The notes beneath the pieces were generated by a model, which was not told where the DNA came from, made no database searches, and worked only from the letters and a program-made list of their open reading frames with translations. Shown here in pieces: positions 16,125 to 27,100 of a stretch of 45,744 nucleotides of DNA. Position 1 is the stretch's first letter. Every line of letters begins with the position of its first letter. This DNA is from an uncultured Bacteroidales bacterium. Its GTDB lineage: Bacteria > Bacteroidota > Bacteroidia > Bacteroidales > Muribaculaceae. The position numbers and the translations under genes are program-made. Location: assembly GCA_902776955.1 (NCBI GenBank), contig CACYSG010000015.1, positions 1-45,744 of the forward strand, in the 5' to 3' direction.

Positions 16125-19100
16125 TTAGCGGACGGTGAAGGTTGCCTTCAAGGGCAGGTTGTCGCTGGCAGTGCCCACGAGAAGCGTGCGGCGTCCCAGC
16201 GAGGTGTTCCAGTCGCCACGGGCCTCATCCCAGTACTGGAAAGCGCGTCCGCCGATGGTGATGGTCACATCGCGGCTCTCGCCGGGCTGCAGGGTCACCT
16301 TTTGGAACCCGCGCAACTCCTTGACAGGCATCTCGACGGCGGGGTTGTGGTCGCTCATGTAGAGCTGGATGACCTCGGCGCCGGCGCGGTTGCCGGTGTT
16401 CTTGACCGTCACGGTGGCCGTCACGGTGCCGTCGGTAGCGACCTCGTTCTTGTCCAGGCGCAGGTTGCTCACGGCAAAGGTCGTGTAGCTCAAGCCGTGG
16501 CCAAAGGCGAACAGCGGCTTGCGCTGCTGCTTGTCGGCCCAGCGGTAGCCCACATAGATACCCTCGCTGTATTCCTCGTCGATGATCTTGTGATCATCGC
16601 GCCAGGTGCCGGGATAGGTGTTCAGGGCATGGGCGCCCACGTCGTTGAGGCTCGCAGGCCATGTGAAGGGCAGTTTGCCCGACGGGTTCACATCGCCCAT
16701 GAGGATACTGGCAAATGCCTTGCCGGTCTCGCTGCCGATGAACCAACCCTGCACAATGGCAGCGACCTTGTCGCTCCAGGGCATGGCCACGGCATCGCCC
16801 GAGATGTTGACAAACACCACGTTCTTGTTGACCCGGGCCAACGCGTCGACCAAAGCATCCTGACCGTAGGGCATGTCCATGTTCTTGCGGTCATGGCCCT
16901 CGGCATCCTGGTAGTCGCTCTTGTTCAAGCCGCCGAAGACGATGACGTAGTCGGCACCCTTGGCCTTGGCGACGGCCTCGGTGATGAGTTCGCTGGCCGA
17001 GCGGTTGTCGGACAACGATTGCTTGGCAACAACACCGTTATACTCGCCTGTGGTATCACCCACGTAGCCGCGGGCATAGTCCACTTCGATACCGGTGCCT
17101 GCCAGGCGGTCCCTGATACCCTCAAGCGGCAGGATTTCGTGCTGCGCCTTGAGCGAGCTGCTGCCACCGCCCACGGTCATCATCTTGATGGCGTTCTCGC
17201 CGACGACGAGCACGCGCCTAGCCTTGCTGACGTCGATGGGCAGGAGGTTGCGCTTGTTCTGCAGCAGAACGATACCGTCCTGGGCAATCTTGAGCGCAGC
17301 GTCATAGTGTGCCTCGCTGCACAGGGAACCCCGTACACGGTCGTTGCTCATCGTGGTGCGGAAGAACAGTCGCAGCACGCGGCTCACCTTGTCGTCGAGC
17401 TCGCGGGTCGTGAACTTGCCTTCCTCAATCATTTTCTTATAAGGCTTGGCCATGTAGTAGGCGTCATAGGCATTGCTCGCGCCCCAAGCCAGACCGTCGG
17501 TCCAGCTGCCGAACTCCATGTCCAGGCCGTTTGTCACAGCCATCTCGGTGTCATGGACTCCACCCCAGTCGCTGACCACCACGCCGTCATACTGCCAGTC
17601 GCCCTTCAAGATACCGTTGAGCGTGTACTGGTTCTGGCAGCAGTGTTGGCCCTTATAGAGGTTGTAGGAACCCATGATGCCCCAGGTGTGGCCCTCCTTG
17701 ACGGCGGCCTCGAATGCGGGCAGGTAAATCTCGCGCAGGGCACGGTCGCTGACGCTGACGTTGACCTGATGGCGGTATTCCTCGTCATTGTTCAGGCAAT
17801 AGTGCTTCACACAGGCGGCGGTGCCGGTGCTCTGCAGACCCTGGACATAGGGGACTACCATGCGCGAGGCCAGCAACGGGTCCTCGCCCATGTACTCAAA
17901 GTTGCGGCCGTTCAACGGGTTGCGGTTGATGTTCACGCCAGGGCCAAGGATCATGTCCTTGCCACGATAGCGGGCCTCTTCACCCAGGCTGCGGCCGTAG
18001 AGCTCGGCAAGCACAGGGTTCCACGAGGCTGCCAGACAGGTCAGTGCGGGGAATGCCACACACGAGTCATTGGTCTGCCCGGCCTGTTCCCACTCGTCCC
18101 ACAGGACATCGGGGCGCACACCGTGAGGTCCATCGTCGGTCCAGAAGTCGGGAAATCCCAGGCGCTTCACACCGGGCGAGGAAAATTTGCTCTGTGCATG
18201 GATGACGGCGATTTTCTCGTCGAGTGTCATACGCGACAGGGCATCCTCGACACGCGCCTCGATGGGCGCGCTGTCATCGAGATAGAGGGGCAGGGTAGGG
18301 GTCATTCCCAACGACTGGATATAATCCAGTTGCGGCGTGCAGCGCTCGTAACGGCTGTTCTCCACATACTGCATGAGCAGCTGGCGGAAAGTCTCCTGGT
18401 CGGGACGGGCCTCGCGCAGTTCCTGATAGGTGCCGCGGGGAGCCTCGGAGTATTTCACCACGATGCTGTCCCACATCTCGGGCCTGGTGATGCCCATCAT
18501 GCACGAGCCGTCAATCTTCTTGTAGGGCCAGAAGGTGTAGCCGATGTTGGCCTTCTTCATCACGTCGACCAACTGAGCTTGCCACTCGTTGGTGTTGTGT
18601 CCCGTCTCGCCCATATACATCGGCAGACCCGTCTTGTCGCGGAAGTCGATGTAGTCCTTGATGGCCTCGGCTGTGGCGTCGCCGCCATAGCGGTGGCAGG
18701 TGTACATGATGTTGTCGTCGAACTTCCAGTCGCTGAATACATAGAAATCGGAGTTCCAGCGGGCGCCACCCAGCAGGATCACGTGGTTGGTGTCCACCTG
18801 GCGGATGGCCTGGACGGTACGCTTGTAGAGCGGCTCGAGTTTCTTGTTCAGTTCCTCCTTGTTCTCAAAGTAGTGGGCTATGGGCTCATTCATCAGTTCG
18901 TAGCCCAGAATCACCGGTTCGTCCTTGTAGCGGGCGGCGATACGCTGCCAGATATCGATAAACAACCGCTGACTCGGCTCGCTCTCAAACAGCCAGGGAT
19001 AGCCGTGGCCGTCGTCGATGTTGTCGCCGGTCTGTCCGCCAGGGCAGTCGTGCATGTCGAGAATCAGGTAGAGACCAGCGGCACGGCACCAGTTCACCAC

Positions 19101-19520
19101 CGAGTCGATGCGGGCGAACCCGTCTTGCTCACGGGAACGGCCCATATAGTCCTCGTCGGTGAATAGCCTGTAGTTGAACGGCAGGCGGATGGTGTTGGCT
19201 CCTTGCCGGGCGATGAAGTTGATGTCGGCGCGCGTGATGTAGTTGTCCTTGAATTGACGCCAAAAGTCGGCGGCAAAGTCAGGGCCCACGGCCTCCTTGA
19301 TCATCAAGTCAATCATCCACGGCGAGTTGGTCTTGCTGAAACCGAACATGTAGCCCTCGGGATTGAGCCAGTTACCCAGGTTGGTTCCCTGGATATAGAG
19401 CTTCTCGCCGTTGGGCTGCACCAGGTTGGTTCCCTCAACGCGGACAAACTTGTCTTGGGGCTTAGCGTAAAGCCCCAAGGCAAGAATAAGAGAGAGTATA
19501 ATCAACAAAGTATCTCTCAT
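16125..19520 (-). CDS. Two-enzyme fusion: GH5 glycanase + GH3 beta-glucosidase
   Basis: This 1131-aa protein starts with a signal peptide (residues 1-19). Residues about 25-400 form a GH5 TIM barrel: TNLGNWLNPEGYMFG, IRLPFNYRLF, acid/base E212 in ELMNEP and nucleophile E305 in YMGETG. Residues about 415-1131 form a GH3 enzyme: RMTLDEKIAVI, TDDGPHGVRPD, GPGVNINRNPLNGRNFEYMGEDP, KHYCLNND, nucleophile D651 in VVVSDWGG and the fibronectin-III-like end KNTGNRAGAEVIQLYMSD...ELRGFQKVTLQPGES. GH3 enzymes remove terminal beta-glucose, and the GH5 half probably trims or cuts beta-glucan chains. It is the last gene of the PUL operon, 21 nt after GH16, and probably periplasmic. The exact linkage specificity is not readable. 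Confidence 0.92.
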   Translation of the reverse strand: MRDTLLIILSLILALGLYAKPQDKFVRVEGTNLVQPNGEKLYIQGTNLGNWLNPEGYMFGFSKTNSPWMIDLMIKEAVGPDFAADFWRQFKDNYITRADINFIARQGANTIRLPFNYRLFTDEDYMGRSREQDGFARIDSVVNWCRAAGLYLILDMHDCPGGQTGDNIDDGHGYPWLFESEPSQRLFIDIWQRIAARYKDEPVILGYELMNEPIAHYFENKEELNKKLEPLYKRTVQAIRQVDTNHVILLGGARWNSDFYVFSDWKFDDNIMYTCHRYGGDATAEAIKDYIDFRDKTGLPMYMGETGHNTNEWQAQLVDVMKKANIGYTFWPYKKIDGSCMMGITRPEMWDSIVVKYSEAPRGTYQELREARPDQETFRQLLMQYVENSRYERCTPQLDYIQSLGMTPTLPLYLDDSAPIEARVEDALSRMTLDEKIAVIHAQSKFSSPGVKRLGFPDFWTDDGPHGVRPDVLWDEWEQAGQTNDSCVAFPALTCLAASWNPVLAELYGRSLGEEARYRGKDMILGPGVNINRNPLNGRNFEYMGEDPLLASRMVVPYVQGLQSTGTAACVKHYCLNNDEEYRHQVNVSVSDRALREIYLPAFEAAVKEGHTWGIMGSYNLYKGQHCCQNQYTLNGILKGDWQYDGVVVSDWGGVHDTEMAVTNGLDMEFGSWTDGLAWGASNAYDAYYMAKPYKKMIEEGKFTTRELDDKVSRVLRLFFRTTMSNDRVRGSLCSEAHYDAALKIAQDGIVLLQNKRNLLPIDVSKARRVLVVGENAIKMMTVGGGSSSLKAQHEILPLEGIRDRLAGTGIEVDYARGYVGDTTGEYNGVVAKQSLSDNRSASELITEAVAKAKGADYVIVFGGLNKSDYQDAEGHDRKNMDMPYGQDALVDALARVNKNVVFVNISGDAVAMPWSDKVAAIVQGWFIGSETGKAFASILMGDVNPSGKLPFTWPASLNDVGAHALNTYPGTWRDDHKIIDEEYSEGIYVGYRWADKQQRKPLFAFGHGLSYTTFAVSNLRLDKNEVATDGTVTATVTVKNTGNRAGAEVIQLYMSDHNPAVEMPVKELRGFQKVTLQPGESRDVTITIGGRAFQYWDEARGDWNTSLGRRTLLVGTASDNLPLKATFTVR

Positions 19521-19541
19521 AGTGTCATTTGGGTTTAGCGG

Positions 19542-20645
19542 TTATTTCTTTTGGAATACGCGCACGTAGTCCACCTCCATGGTCACGGGCAGGACGCTCT
19601 CGTCAACACCCTGGGCACCACCCCAGTCTCCACCCCAAGCGAGGTTGAAGATGATGTAGAACGGGTCGTCATAGGGCCAGTCGTCGCGGCCCAGGCCACG
19701 GTTGTCGTAGCTCAGCTGCACCTTACCGTCAACATAGGTGGTAATGTTCTGGGCCGTCCACTCGATAGCATAGGTGTGGAACTCGCCCTCGGCACCCTTG
19801 CAATACATCTCGTGGGTCACCTGTGTGCCGTTGGAGTGCACATGCGCATTGGCGTGCAGGCTCGATGACACATAGTCGGGGTGGTAACCCACCTCTTCCA
19901 TGATGTCGATCTCGCCGTCGGCAGGCCAGGAATGGAAGTTGACAGGCATCATCCAGAAGGCGGGCCAGGTACCCTTGCCCTTAGGCAGCTTGATGCTGGC
20001 CTCGATGTAGCCATATTTCCAGCCCTGTCTATCCTTGGCGTACACGCGTCCCGAGTAGATCTTGCCGTTCTCCTTGAGGGCGGTGATGCGAAGCTTGCCG
20101 TCACGAATCTCGGTAACAAGACGTCCATCGGGGGTCTTGTGGTTCACGTAGTTCTGCAACTCGTGGTTTACCCAACCACTGTTCTGAACCTCGTGCCTCC
20201 AGTCGTCGCCGTTCAACTCCGAGCCCTTGTCGAACTCGTCGTGCCAGACGAGGGTGTAGCCGTCGGGAGCATAGTAGGCCGCCTCGGCAGCAGCCTCCTG
20301 GGTGATGTTGATCGACTTGCGCGCCGAACTCGACATGATGGTGACCGTACCCGTGCGGGTATCGGTAAAGGGGTTGGCAGCGACAGAGATCTTGAGCGTG
20401 CCCGACTTGGACAGCGTGTTCTGGGCATCGATCGTGATGAAGTCCTGCTCGGTATACGCTCCCCATTCCTTGCCGGTAGTGGTGACGTTGATGGTGTATT
20501 CACCACCGCTGGCAGGGACTGCGATGCTTTCCTGCGATACCGTGATGTTTATCGCAGGTGCCGGCTCATCCTTGCCGTCTCCCCCGCAGCCCAAGAGGAC
20601 TGCGGCGAGAGATAGCAAAAGCGTATGAAGCATATAGCGTTTCAT
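19542..20645 (-). CDS. GH16 endo-beta-glucanase lipoprotein with BACON domain
   Basis: This 367-aa protein has lipoprotein signal LAAVLLGC (Cys20). A BACON-type Ig domain occupies about residues 33-117 (ITVSQESIAVPASGGEYTINV...KSINITQEA). The GH16 domain is at about 128-367. The catalytic motif GEIDIMEEVG gives nucleophile E245, D247 and acid/base E250. WHDEFDKGSELNGDDW and the C-terminal EVDYVRVFQ are typical of laminarinase/lichenase-type GH16. It should cut internal beta-1,3 or mixed beta-1,3/1,4 bonds at the cell surface. It sits 9 nt after the glycan-binding lipoprotein gene in the same operon. Confidence 0.93.
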   Translation of the reverse strand: MKRYMLHTLLLSLAAVLLGCGGDGKDEPAPAINITVSQESIAVPASGGEYTINVTTTGKEWGAYTEQDFITIDAQNTLSKSGTLKISVAANPFTDTRTGTVTIMSSSARKSINITQEAAAEAAYYAPDGYTLVWHDEFDKGSELNGDDWRHEVQNSGWVNHELQNYVNHKTPDGRLVTEIRDGKLRITALKENGKIYSGRVYAKDRQGWKYGYIEASIKLPKGKGTWPAFWMMPVNFHSWPADGEIDIMEEVGYHPDYVSSSLHANAHVHSNGTQVTHEMYCKGAEGEFHTYAIEWTAQNITTYVDGKVQLSYDNRGLGRDDWPYDDPFYIIFNLAWGGDWGGAQGVDESVLPVTMEVDYVRVFQKK

Positions 20646-20654
20646 CTTGAATGA

Positions 20655-22601
20655 TTATTGTGCTTTGTGCTTTTGGATGATGATGTTGCTCACCTTGGCC
20701 TCAAAGCCGGCGGGACATCCACCAAAGTCGAGGATGAACTTGCCCTGGTCAAACGAAATCTCATCCGGACCGTTCTTGGCAACGACGTTAACGAACTCAA
20801 GTACGTTCTCGCCGTCCTCAAGCGCGAACAGGCCATTGTAGCAAAGCGTGTTGGGGTCATTGGTCACGTCGGGATCCTTGTTGACCTTGACGGTAGCACG
20901 AGCCAATTCCATGTTGGTGGTGATGGTGACACGCACGTCATAGCCCTGACCCTTCTCGATGTGCAGGGGCACGCCGTTGATGGCGCACTGAGCCTGCCAC
21001 TCGGCCGAAGTAGCATTGTTGGCAGTGATGGTGTAGACACCGTTGGCATAGGAGAAGCCCGGGTCGGCAATCTGTGACCAACCGGCATCGGCCCACCAGA
21101 AGCTCATGGTGCCTGCGGTATTGAAACCAGCACCCAGGTTCTCGGGAGAATTCACGTCAACCCATTCAACTTCGGGCTCGTCGGGAGTAACGGGCAGCAC
21201 GGTGCCATCGTCGTTGGCATGGTCCTTGAGCACGATGTTCGCGATGTTGACAGTGGTACCAGCCTGGCAGCCACCGAAGTCGAAGAACAGGTTAACACGT
21301 TCCATATCGATACCGGGCATGTCGCTCTTCCAGAAGATGTAGTCCTCTCCTGCCTTCAGGTCAACGCGGTCGGCAAAGTAGAAGACGTTGTCATCACCAT
21401 CCATCACGAGCTTCACGGTAACACCGTTAATGTCCTTGTCGGTGGTAAGGATGCAGGAGAAGTCATAGTTCTTGTCGGCCGAGGTTGAGATGTTGGTGGT
21501 CTTGAAGGCGCACTGAGCCTGCCACTGGTCGGTAGTTGCCTCGGGCAGGAAAATGGTATAGTCAATACCATTGTCCTCAAATTCGGGATCGGCAATCTGA
21601 CTCCAGCCGGGAGCGTACCAGAAGAACATGTAGAAGTCGGCATCCTTCCACATATTGAAGTCGCTGTAGGGATCGAAACCGTCAAATTCCTTCTCCTCGG
21701 GATCGCTGGTAAAGATGAAGCGCCAGGCGATGCTGCGGTCTTTAGGCTCGTAAATGAGCACCATCTTCTTGGCAGTCAGCATCTCGATGCGGAAGCGCGG
21801 GTTCTCGTACTGCTCATTAGAGCTGATGTAGGGGAACAAGGTATTGGGGGCAAGCTGGATATAGGTCTGCTTGCTCTTGTTGCCGCTAGCATCTTCCCAG
21901 TCATACACCTCAAAGCTCCAGCTGGAGGTCTGGTCACCGATGGTGGCATCCCAGTCGTCATTGGTCGCGGGACCCCACTTGGTAGTACCCTTGTTCACAT
22001 AGGTCAGTCCATCCTCACCGCAATTATAGAGGTATTTGCCACCCTTAGCGGTCTCGGCGGTGAAATAGATGCGGTCGTCATACAGACCGAAGGCACTCTT
22101 CTCGTCAGGCTGAGCCGACCACCATCCGGTACCATCGGCTCCGGCGGGACCGCAAGCCAAGTGGGCCACTTCCTTGTGGTCGAGGCGCCAGTCCTTCTCG
22201 GCGATGCGGCGGAAGTCGTTAGTATAGTCAATCTTGGACTCGTTGAAGGTGTACTCCTTCTTGATACCGGTCTGGCTGATGCCGTTGCGGTTGCCCAGAC
22301 GCAGCTCGATGGTGTGGGTACCGGCTTCGTTGTTCTTGTAACCCACTTCCTGCAGGGTGGAGTAGGACGTTCCGTCAAGGATCCATACAGGATAGGTACC
22401 AGGCTGCGGCGTGTAGCTTGCAATCATCTGGTTGGTCTCCTGGTCAACAGAGATATTGAAATCCACACCGCTCACCGTGGGAAGGCCGTCGGGATCTGCG
22501 CCTTCAAATTGTTCGGGCGAGCAGGCCGTGAAAGCTAAAGCCAATAGACAATAACTGATAAAAGCTATTGCGCTGCTTTTTTTGTTTATCTTGGTAATCA
22601 T
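20655..22601 (-). CDS. Surface glycan-binding lipoprotein with duplicated CBM-like domains
   Basis: This 648-aa protein has lipobox LAFTAC (Cys27). A PKD/Ig-like region follows (about 40-120: VDFNISVDQETNQMIASYTPQPGTYPVWILDG). The C-terminal half contains two similar modules. Each has GWSQIADP(E/G)F, then a W-QAQCA(F/I) strand, a (T)T-(K/N)- stretch and a closing FDFGGCQAG / LDFGGCPAG strand before an IVLKDH / IIIQKH end. These look like CBM4-type beta-sandwiches that bind beta-glucans. It fits the position and build of SGBP-B proteins, after susD and before the surface GH16. No enzyme motif is seen. Confidence 0.85.
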   Translation of the reverse strand: MITKINKKSSAIAFISYCLLALAFTACSPEQFEGADPDGLPTVSGVDFNISVDQETNQMIASYTPQPGTYPVWILDGTSYSTLQEVGYKNNEAGTHTIELRLGNRNGISQTGIKKEYTFNESKIDYTNDFRRIAEKDWRLDHKEVAHLACGPAGADGTGWWSAQPDEKSAFGLYDDRIYFTAETAKGGKYLYNCGEDGLTYVNKGTTKWGPATNDDWDATIGDQTSSWSFEVYDWEDASGNKSKQTYIQLAPNTLFPYISSNEQYENPRFRIEMLTAKKMVLIYEPKDRSIAWRFIFTSDPEEKEFDGFDPYSDFNMWKDADFYMFFWYAPGWSQIADPEFEDNGIDYTIFLPEATTDQWQAQCAFKTTNISTSADKNYDFSCILTTDKDINGVTVKLVMDGDDNVFYFADRVDLKAGEDYIFWKSDMPGIDMERVNLFFDFGGCQAGTTVNIANIVLKDHANDDGTVLPVTPDEPEVEWVDVNSPENLGAGFNTAGTMSFWWADAGWSQIADPGFSYANGVYTITANNATSAEWQAQCAINGVPLHIEKGQGYDVRVTITTNMELARATVKVNKDPDVTNDPNTLCYNGLFALEDGENVLEFVNVVAKNGPDEISFDQGKFILDFGGCPAGFEAKVSNIIIQKHKAQ

Positions 22602-22627
22602 AATTTTAATCTCTAAATTACTGATTA

Positions 22628-24163
22628 TTAATAGTTGTTCTGAACCAGAGTGGGATCAGCGTCAAGCTCGCTCTGTGCCAGAGGAATATGCTTCTTGCTG
22701 GGCGTCCACGCGTGAGTGCGGTAGCCGTAGCTGTCGGGAACCAGTACGGTAGAAGCCTTCTGAGTGGCACCGGGGATACCCTCGGCGCGCACGAGGTCGA
22801 AGTAGCGCTTGCCCTCGCCGCAGAATTCCAGGTGACGCTCGGTGAAGATGTCGTCGATGGTGACGGAGGTGAGGTTGTCAAGACCTGCACGGTTGCGAAC
22901 CTGGTTCACATAGCCAGCAGCCTCGGCTGCGCTACCGCCGGTCTGGAGCAGCAGCTCGGCTGCGTTGAGCAGAGTCTCGGCATAACGGTAGATGCGCTTG
23001 TTGTTGTTATAGTTCAGGTTCTTGGAAGTCGGGCAGTCCTTGTTGTTGTCGGACTGCGGACGATACTTGCCGTGCCAGATGTGGGTGTCCTGGTAGCGCT
23101 CGGTGTAGCTGAAGCCACGAACGTCCCAGCAGGTAACGTCACGACGCTTGTCGTTCTCGGCATACATGTTGTAAGCCTCCACGCGCATCGGCAGGAAGCC
23201 CCAACCGTCGTTGCCGCTGTCCCAGCCTTCACCGCCGCCCCAGCCGTTAGGAGAGCACAGGGTGGGGAATACGGTACCACCGGCAGCCATCGAGGTGCCC
23301 CAGTCGCGCTGGGCCTGGTCGTCGTTGTAGTTGATCTCGAAGATGCTCTCGGCGCACCACTCGCCACTCTCCTGCCACAGGTCCTTGAAACTGGGGTTGA
23401 GGGCGTATTGCGAGTCGTTGATAATCTGCTTCATGTAACCCAGGGCGGTAGCATAGCGTGCATTGTCGTTCTGGTACATGACCATCTCGGCATAGAGCAT
23501 GTAGGCAAAGGCCTGGCTCACGCGTCCACTCTCGGCAGTGGGCCAGCGCATGGGCAGCACGTTGCTGGCGATGATCTCCTCGAGCTCGGGCATGAGCTTG
23601 TTGTAAATCTCGTCAGCCGAGATCTGCGGGGCGGTGTAGGGCAACGAGAGGTTCTCCAGATAGAAGGGAACGTTGCCGTAGTAGTGCCACAGGATATTAT
23701 AATAGTACACGCGCAACAGGCGGGCCTGCATCTCCATCGACAGGCGGAAGTCTAAACTGGCTTCGCTCTCCCAGGATGCATACTTGATGGCATCGTTGCA
23801 ACGCTTGATGCCGCTGTAGAAGTCGCCCCACAGGGTGGCGAGGGTGTTGTTGCCGTCGGCTTCAAAGTTGAACAGACGGTGCCAGTGCTGGTTGTCGGTG
23901 TTATCGGCACCGCCTACCCAGAAGTCGTCGCCCATGATTTCACCGTCAACGGTAAGGTCGTTGTAGGCCGTTCCGTCCCAGTCGGGCCAGTGAAGGGGAG
24001 CATAAGCGGCAGTGAGGGCCTCGTCGAGGGCATCCTCGGTGGTGTAGTATTCCTCAAGGGGCTCACCCGTCGGGTTCTTCACCTCAAGAAAATCGTCGCT
24101 GCAGGCAGTCAGCATGAGAAATGCTGCACACAGTCCTGCTATGATTGAAATATGCTTGTTCAT
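22628..24163 (-). CDS. SusD-family surface glycan-binding lipoprotein
   Basis: This 511-aa protein has lipobox LMLTAC (Cys21) followed by SDDFLEVKNPTGEPLEEYYTTEDAL, the standard SusD start. Helical TPR-like regions and the RagB/SusD C-terminal part (AETLLNAAELLLQTGGSAAEAAGYVNQVRNRAGL...FTERHLEFCGEGKRYFDLVR) are clear. SusD lids the SusC transporter and captures oligosaccharide. It lies 21 nt after susC. Confidence 0.95.
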   Translation of the reverse strand: MNKHISIIAGLCAAFLMLTACSDDFLEVKNPTGEPLEEYYTTEDALDEALTAAYAPLHWPDWDGTAYNDLTVDGEIMGDDFWVGGADNTDNQHWHRLFNFEADGNNTLATLWGDFYSGIKRCNDAIKYASWESEASLDFRLSMEMQARLLRVYYYNILWHYYGNVPFYLENLSLPYTAPQISADEIYNKLMPELEEIIASNVLPMRWPTAESGRVSQAFAYMLYAEMVMYQNDNARYATALGYMKQIINDSQYALNPSFKDLWQESGEWCAESIFEINYNDDQAQRDWGTSMAAGGTVFPTLCSPNGWGGGEGWDSGNDGWGFLPMRVEAYNMYAENDKRRDVTCWDVRGFSYTERYQDTHIWHGKYRPQSDNNKDCPTSKNLNYNNNKRIYRYAETLLNAAELLLQTGGSAAEAAGYVNQVRNRAGLDNLTSVTIDDIFTERHLEFCGEGKRYFDLVRAEGIPGATQKASTVLVPDSYGYRTHAWTPSKKHIPLAQSELDADPTLVQNNY

Positions 24164-24184
24164 ATTAGTTGTTCTTTTAGGATG

Positions 24185-27100
24185 TTAAAGTGAAATGTTA
24201 AACCCGATAGAATAGGTACGAGCCTGCGGATAAACACCGTAGTCAACACCCAGGCTGGTGGAACCGGAACCGATCTCAGGATCGAAGCCCCAATACTTGG
24301 TCCAGGTGAAGAGGTTCTCGGCGCGGCCGTAGATGCGGAAGCGGCTGATGCCGATCTTGCTGGTCAGACGGGGATTCAGGGTGTAACCCAGGGTGATGTT
24401 CTTCAAGCGCAGATAGCTGCCGTCCTGAATGTACATGTCACTGCAAACCCAGTTCTTGGAGTCGCCCAGGGTGGGAACCTTGTCACTGGTGCCCTCACCG
24501 GTCCAGCGCTGGAGTACCCAAGTGGGATAGTTACCCGAAGCGATGTCCTGGCGATAGGTGGCGTCAAAGACGTCGGCACCATGAACGCCCTGGAAGAAGA
24601 CGCCAAAGTCAAAGCCTCTCCAGTCCACATCGAAGTTCAAACCGAAGGTCCAGTCGGGCACACCGTTACCGATGTTGGTGCGGTCGTCGCTGTTGATGAC
24701 GTTGTCGGCATTGGTATCCACGAAGCGGAAGTCGCCGGGGTTGGAGTTAGTGCCGTACTTGGCATTGTAGGCCTCGGCCTCGGCCTTGGTCTGCAGGATG
24801 CCGTCGGTCTTGTAGCCGTAGAAGAAGGGGAAGGGCTGGCCGTTCTCGGCGCGCGTGCCACCGTCGCTGAACTGGCTGATGCCATAGTTCAGGAAGCCGG
24901 TGTCATTACCCAGGTTCTTAAGCTTGTTCTTCAGGTAGGAAGCGTTGCCCCTGAGAGCGAAGTGAACATCCGAAACGTTCCAGCGATAACCGAGCTCAAA
25001 CTCAACACCGCTGTTCTCCATGTCACCGACGTTGGCCAGAGGACGGGCCTCACCCACGTAGCTCGGGATGGGCATCTCGATGATCATACCGTTGGTCTTC
25101 TTGATGTAGTAATCTACGCTGAAGGTCAGCTTGTTGTTCCAGAAGCCCAAATCGAGGCCGAGGTCGGTCTGCTCGCTCTCCTCCCACTTCAGGTCTTCGT
25201 TGGCCAGGCGGTTAGCCTTAGAACCGTAAACCATAGCGGCGGTCTGTCCGAAGTAGTAGTTGCTGGTGTTACCCAGTGTGGTCATGGTCGTGTAAGCAAA
25301 GTCGCCGATGTTGTCGTTACCGTTCTTACCCCAGCTGAAACGCAGCTTCATGTTGCTCAGCCAGTCGCGCTGGTCCTCCATGAACTTCTCGTTCATGATG
25401 TTCCAACCCAGCGAGAACGACGGGAAGATACCATACCTGTGGTTGGAACCGAAGCGGCTCGAACCGTCACGACGTACGGTAGCCTGGAACATGTAGCGCT
25501 CGTCGTAGTTGTAGCTTACACGGGCGAACAGTGAAGACAGGCGATGCTCGGTGTAGGGACCACCCCAAGCACCGACGAGGCTTGTTGCACCAGTCATCTT
25601 GCCGTCGGCATCGGTCGAGATTTCCAAGTCGCCACCGACGGTGTAGTTGATGCTGGGCTTATAGGGATTAGCGAGATACCAGTGTGAACCGCCCAGCTCG
25701 TCACCCTTGAACTTCAAGGCGCTCTGACCGAGCACGATACCGATGGTGTGCTTACCGAAGGCCTTGTCATAGGTTACCGTGTTCTCGACCTGCCAGGTGG
25801 TGTTGTTACCCTTGAAGGCAACAGCCGAAGTGTGGTCGGCGTTGTTGTTACCCGAGAGGTAGTACTCCTGCAAGGTGGCGCCATTGTAGCCCCAGAAGGA
25901 GAGCTCGGCGCTGTAGGTGAAGTGATACCTCAACTCGTCGAACAGCTGCAAGTCAACCGAGAACTTGGGCATGAACTTGTGGCTCCAGTTCTTGTTGGGA
26001 TTGCCTTGCATCATGGCGATGGGGTTGTTCTGCTCCTGATAGCTGCCGATAAAGCCGGGGATGGTGTAGGGATTGCCCTCCTCATCGGTATACAGGTCAT
26101 AGGCGCTGTAGCGTTTGATCATCTCATTTGCGGCGTTACCCTTCAGCACAACGGGCAGGGTGGGAGCCAGGTAGAGGGCCGAACCCAGGGGAGAACCCCA
26201 CGTGGAGTTGGCCTCAATGCCTGTGCTGTGCACGCGCATATAAGAAAGGTTGGCGCCCAGGTCAAGCTTGTTCAGGAAGTTGCGCTCCTTGGAAGCGTCA
26301 AAGAGGTTGTACTGGTTGTTCGAGCGGATGGTCAGACGGTCGTAGTTGGACTGACCGTAATTACCGCCAACGATACCGTCCTGCTTGAAGTAACCCAGTG
26401 AGAGGTAGTAGTTCAACTTGTCGGAGGCTCCGCTGATGCTCACGTCATGCTGCATGATGGGAGCGTTGTCGTTGAAGAGGAGTTTCTGCCAGTCGGTACC
26501 GAAGCCCACAATCTTGTCGCCGTTGGCGTCAGTCAGGTTGTAGGGATCGGGGTACTGCGGAGAAAGACCGTTCTGGATGCGACGCTCGTTCTGCAGGATA
26601 GCATAGTCGGTGGCACCGGTCACCTGACGCTTTCTCCAGGCACTCTGCCAGCCATAGGAGAAGTTGTAGGTGATGTTGGCCCTACCCATTTTGCCCTTCT
26701 TGGTGGTCACGAGGATAACACCGTTGGCAGCACGGGCACCGTAGATAGCACCCGAGGCGGCATCCTTCAGCACCTCAATACTCTCGATATCATTGGGGTT
26801 CACGCTCTCCATACCATATTGGTCGGTGGGCATGCCGTCAATGATGTAAAGAGGATTGGAGTCGTTGATGGTGCCGATACCGCGGATGCGGATCATCGAC
26901 TGGGAACCGGGCTGACCCGACGAGGAGGTGACGTTCACACCGGCGGCCATACCCTTCAGGGCATCCTCGGCACGCAGGCGGGTCTTACCAGCCAGGTCCT
27001 CGGAGGAAACCTTGGCGATAGAGGCCGTCACGACGCTCTTCTTCTGCACACCGTAACCGATAACGACCACCTCGTTAAGCAACTCGGAGTCCTCGGTGAG

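Noticed and set aside
16302-19166. 954-codon open frame on the + strand
   Set aside because: It lies fully antisense to the GH5-GH3 gene, whose motifs are convincing. It has a biased composition (Val/His/Gly/Leu-rich) and no domain.
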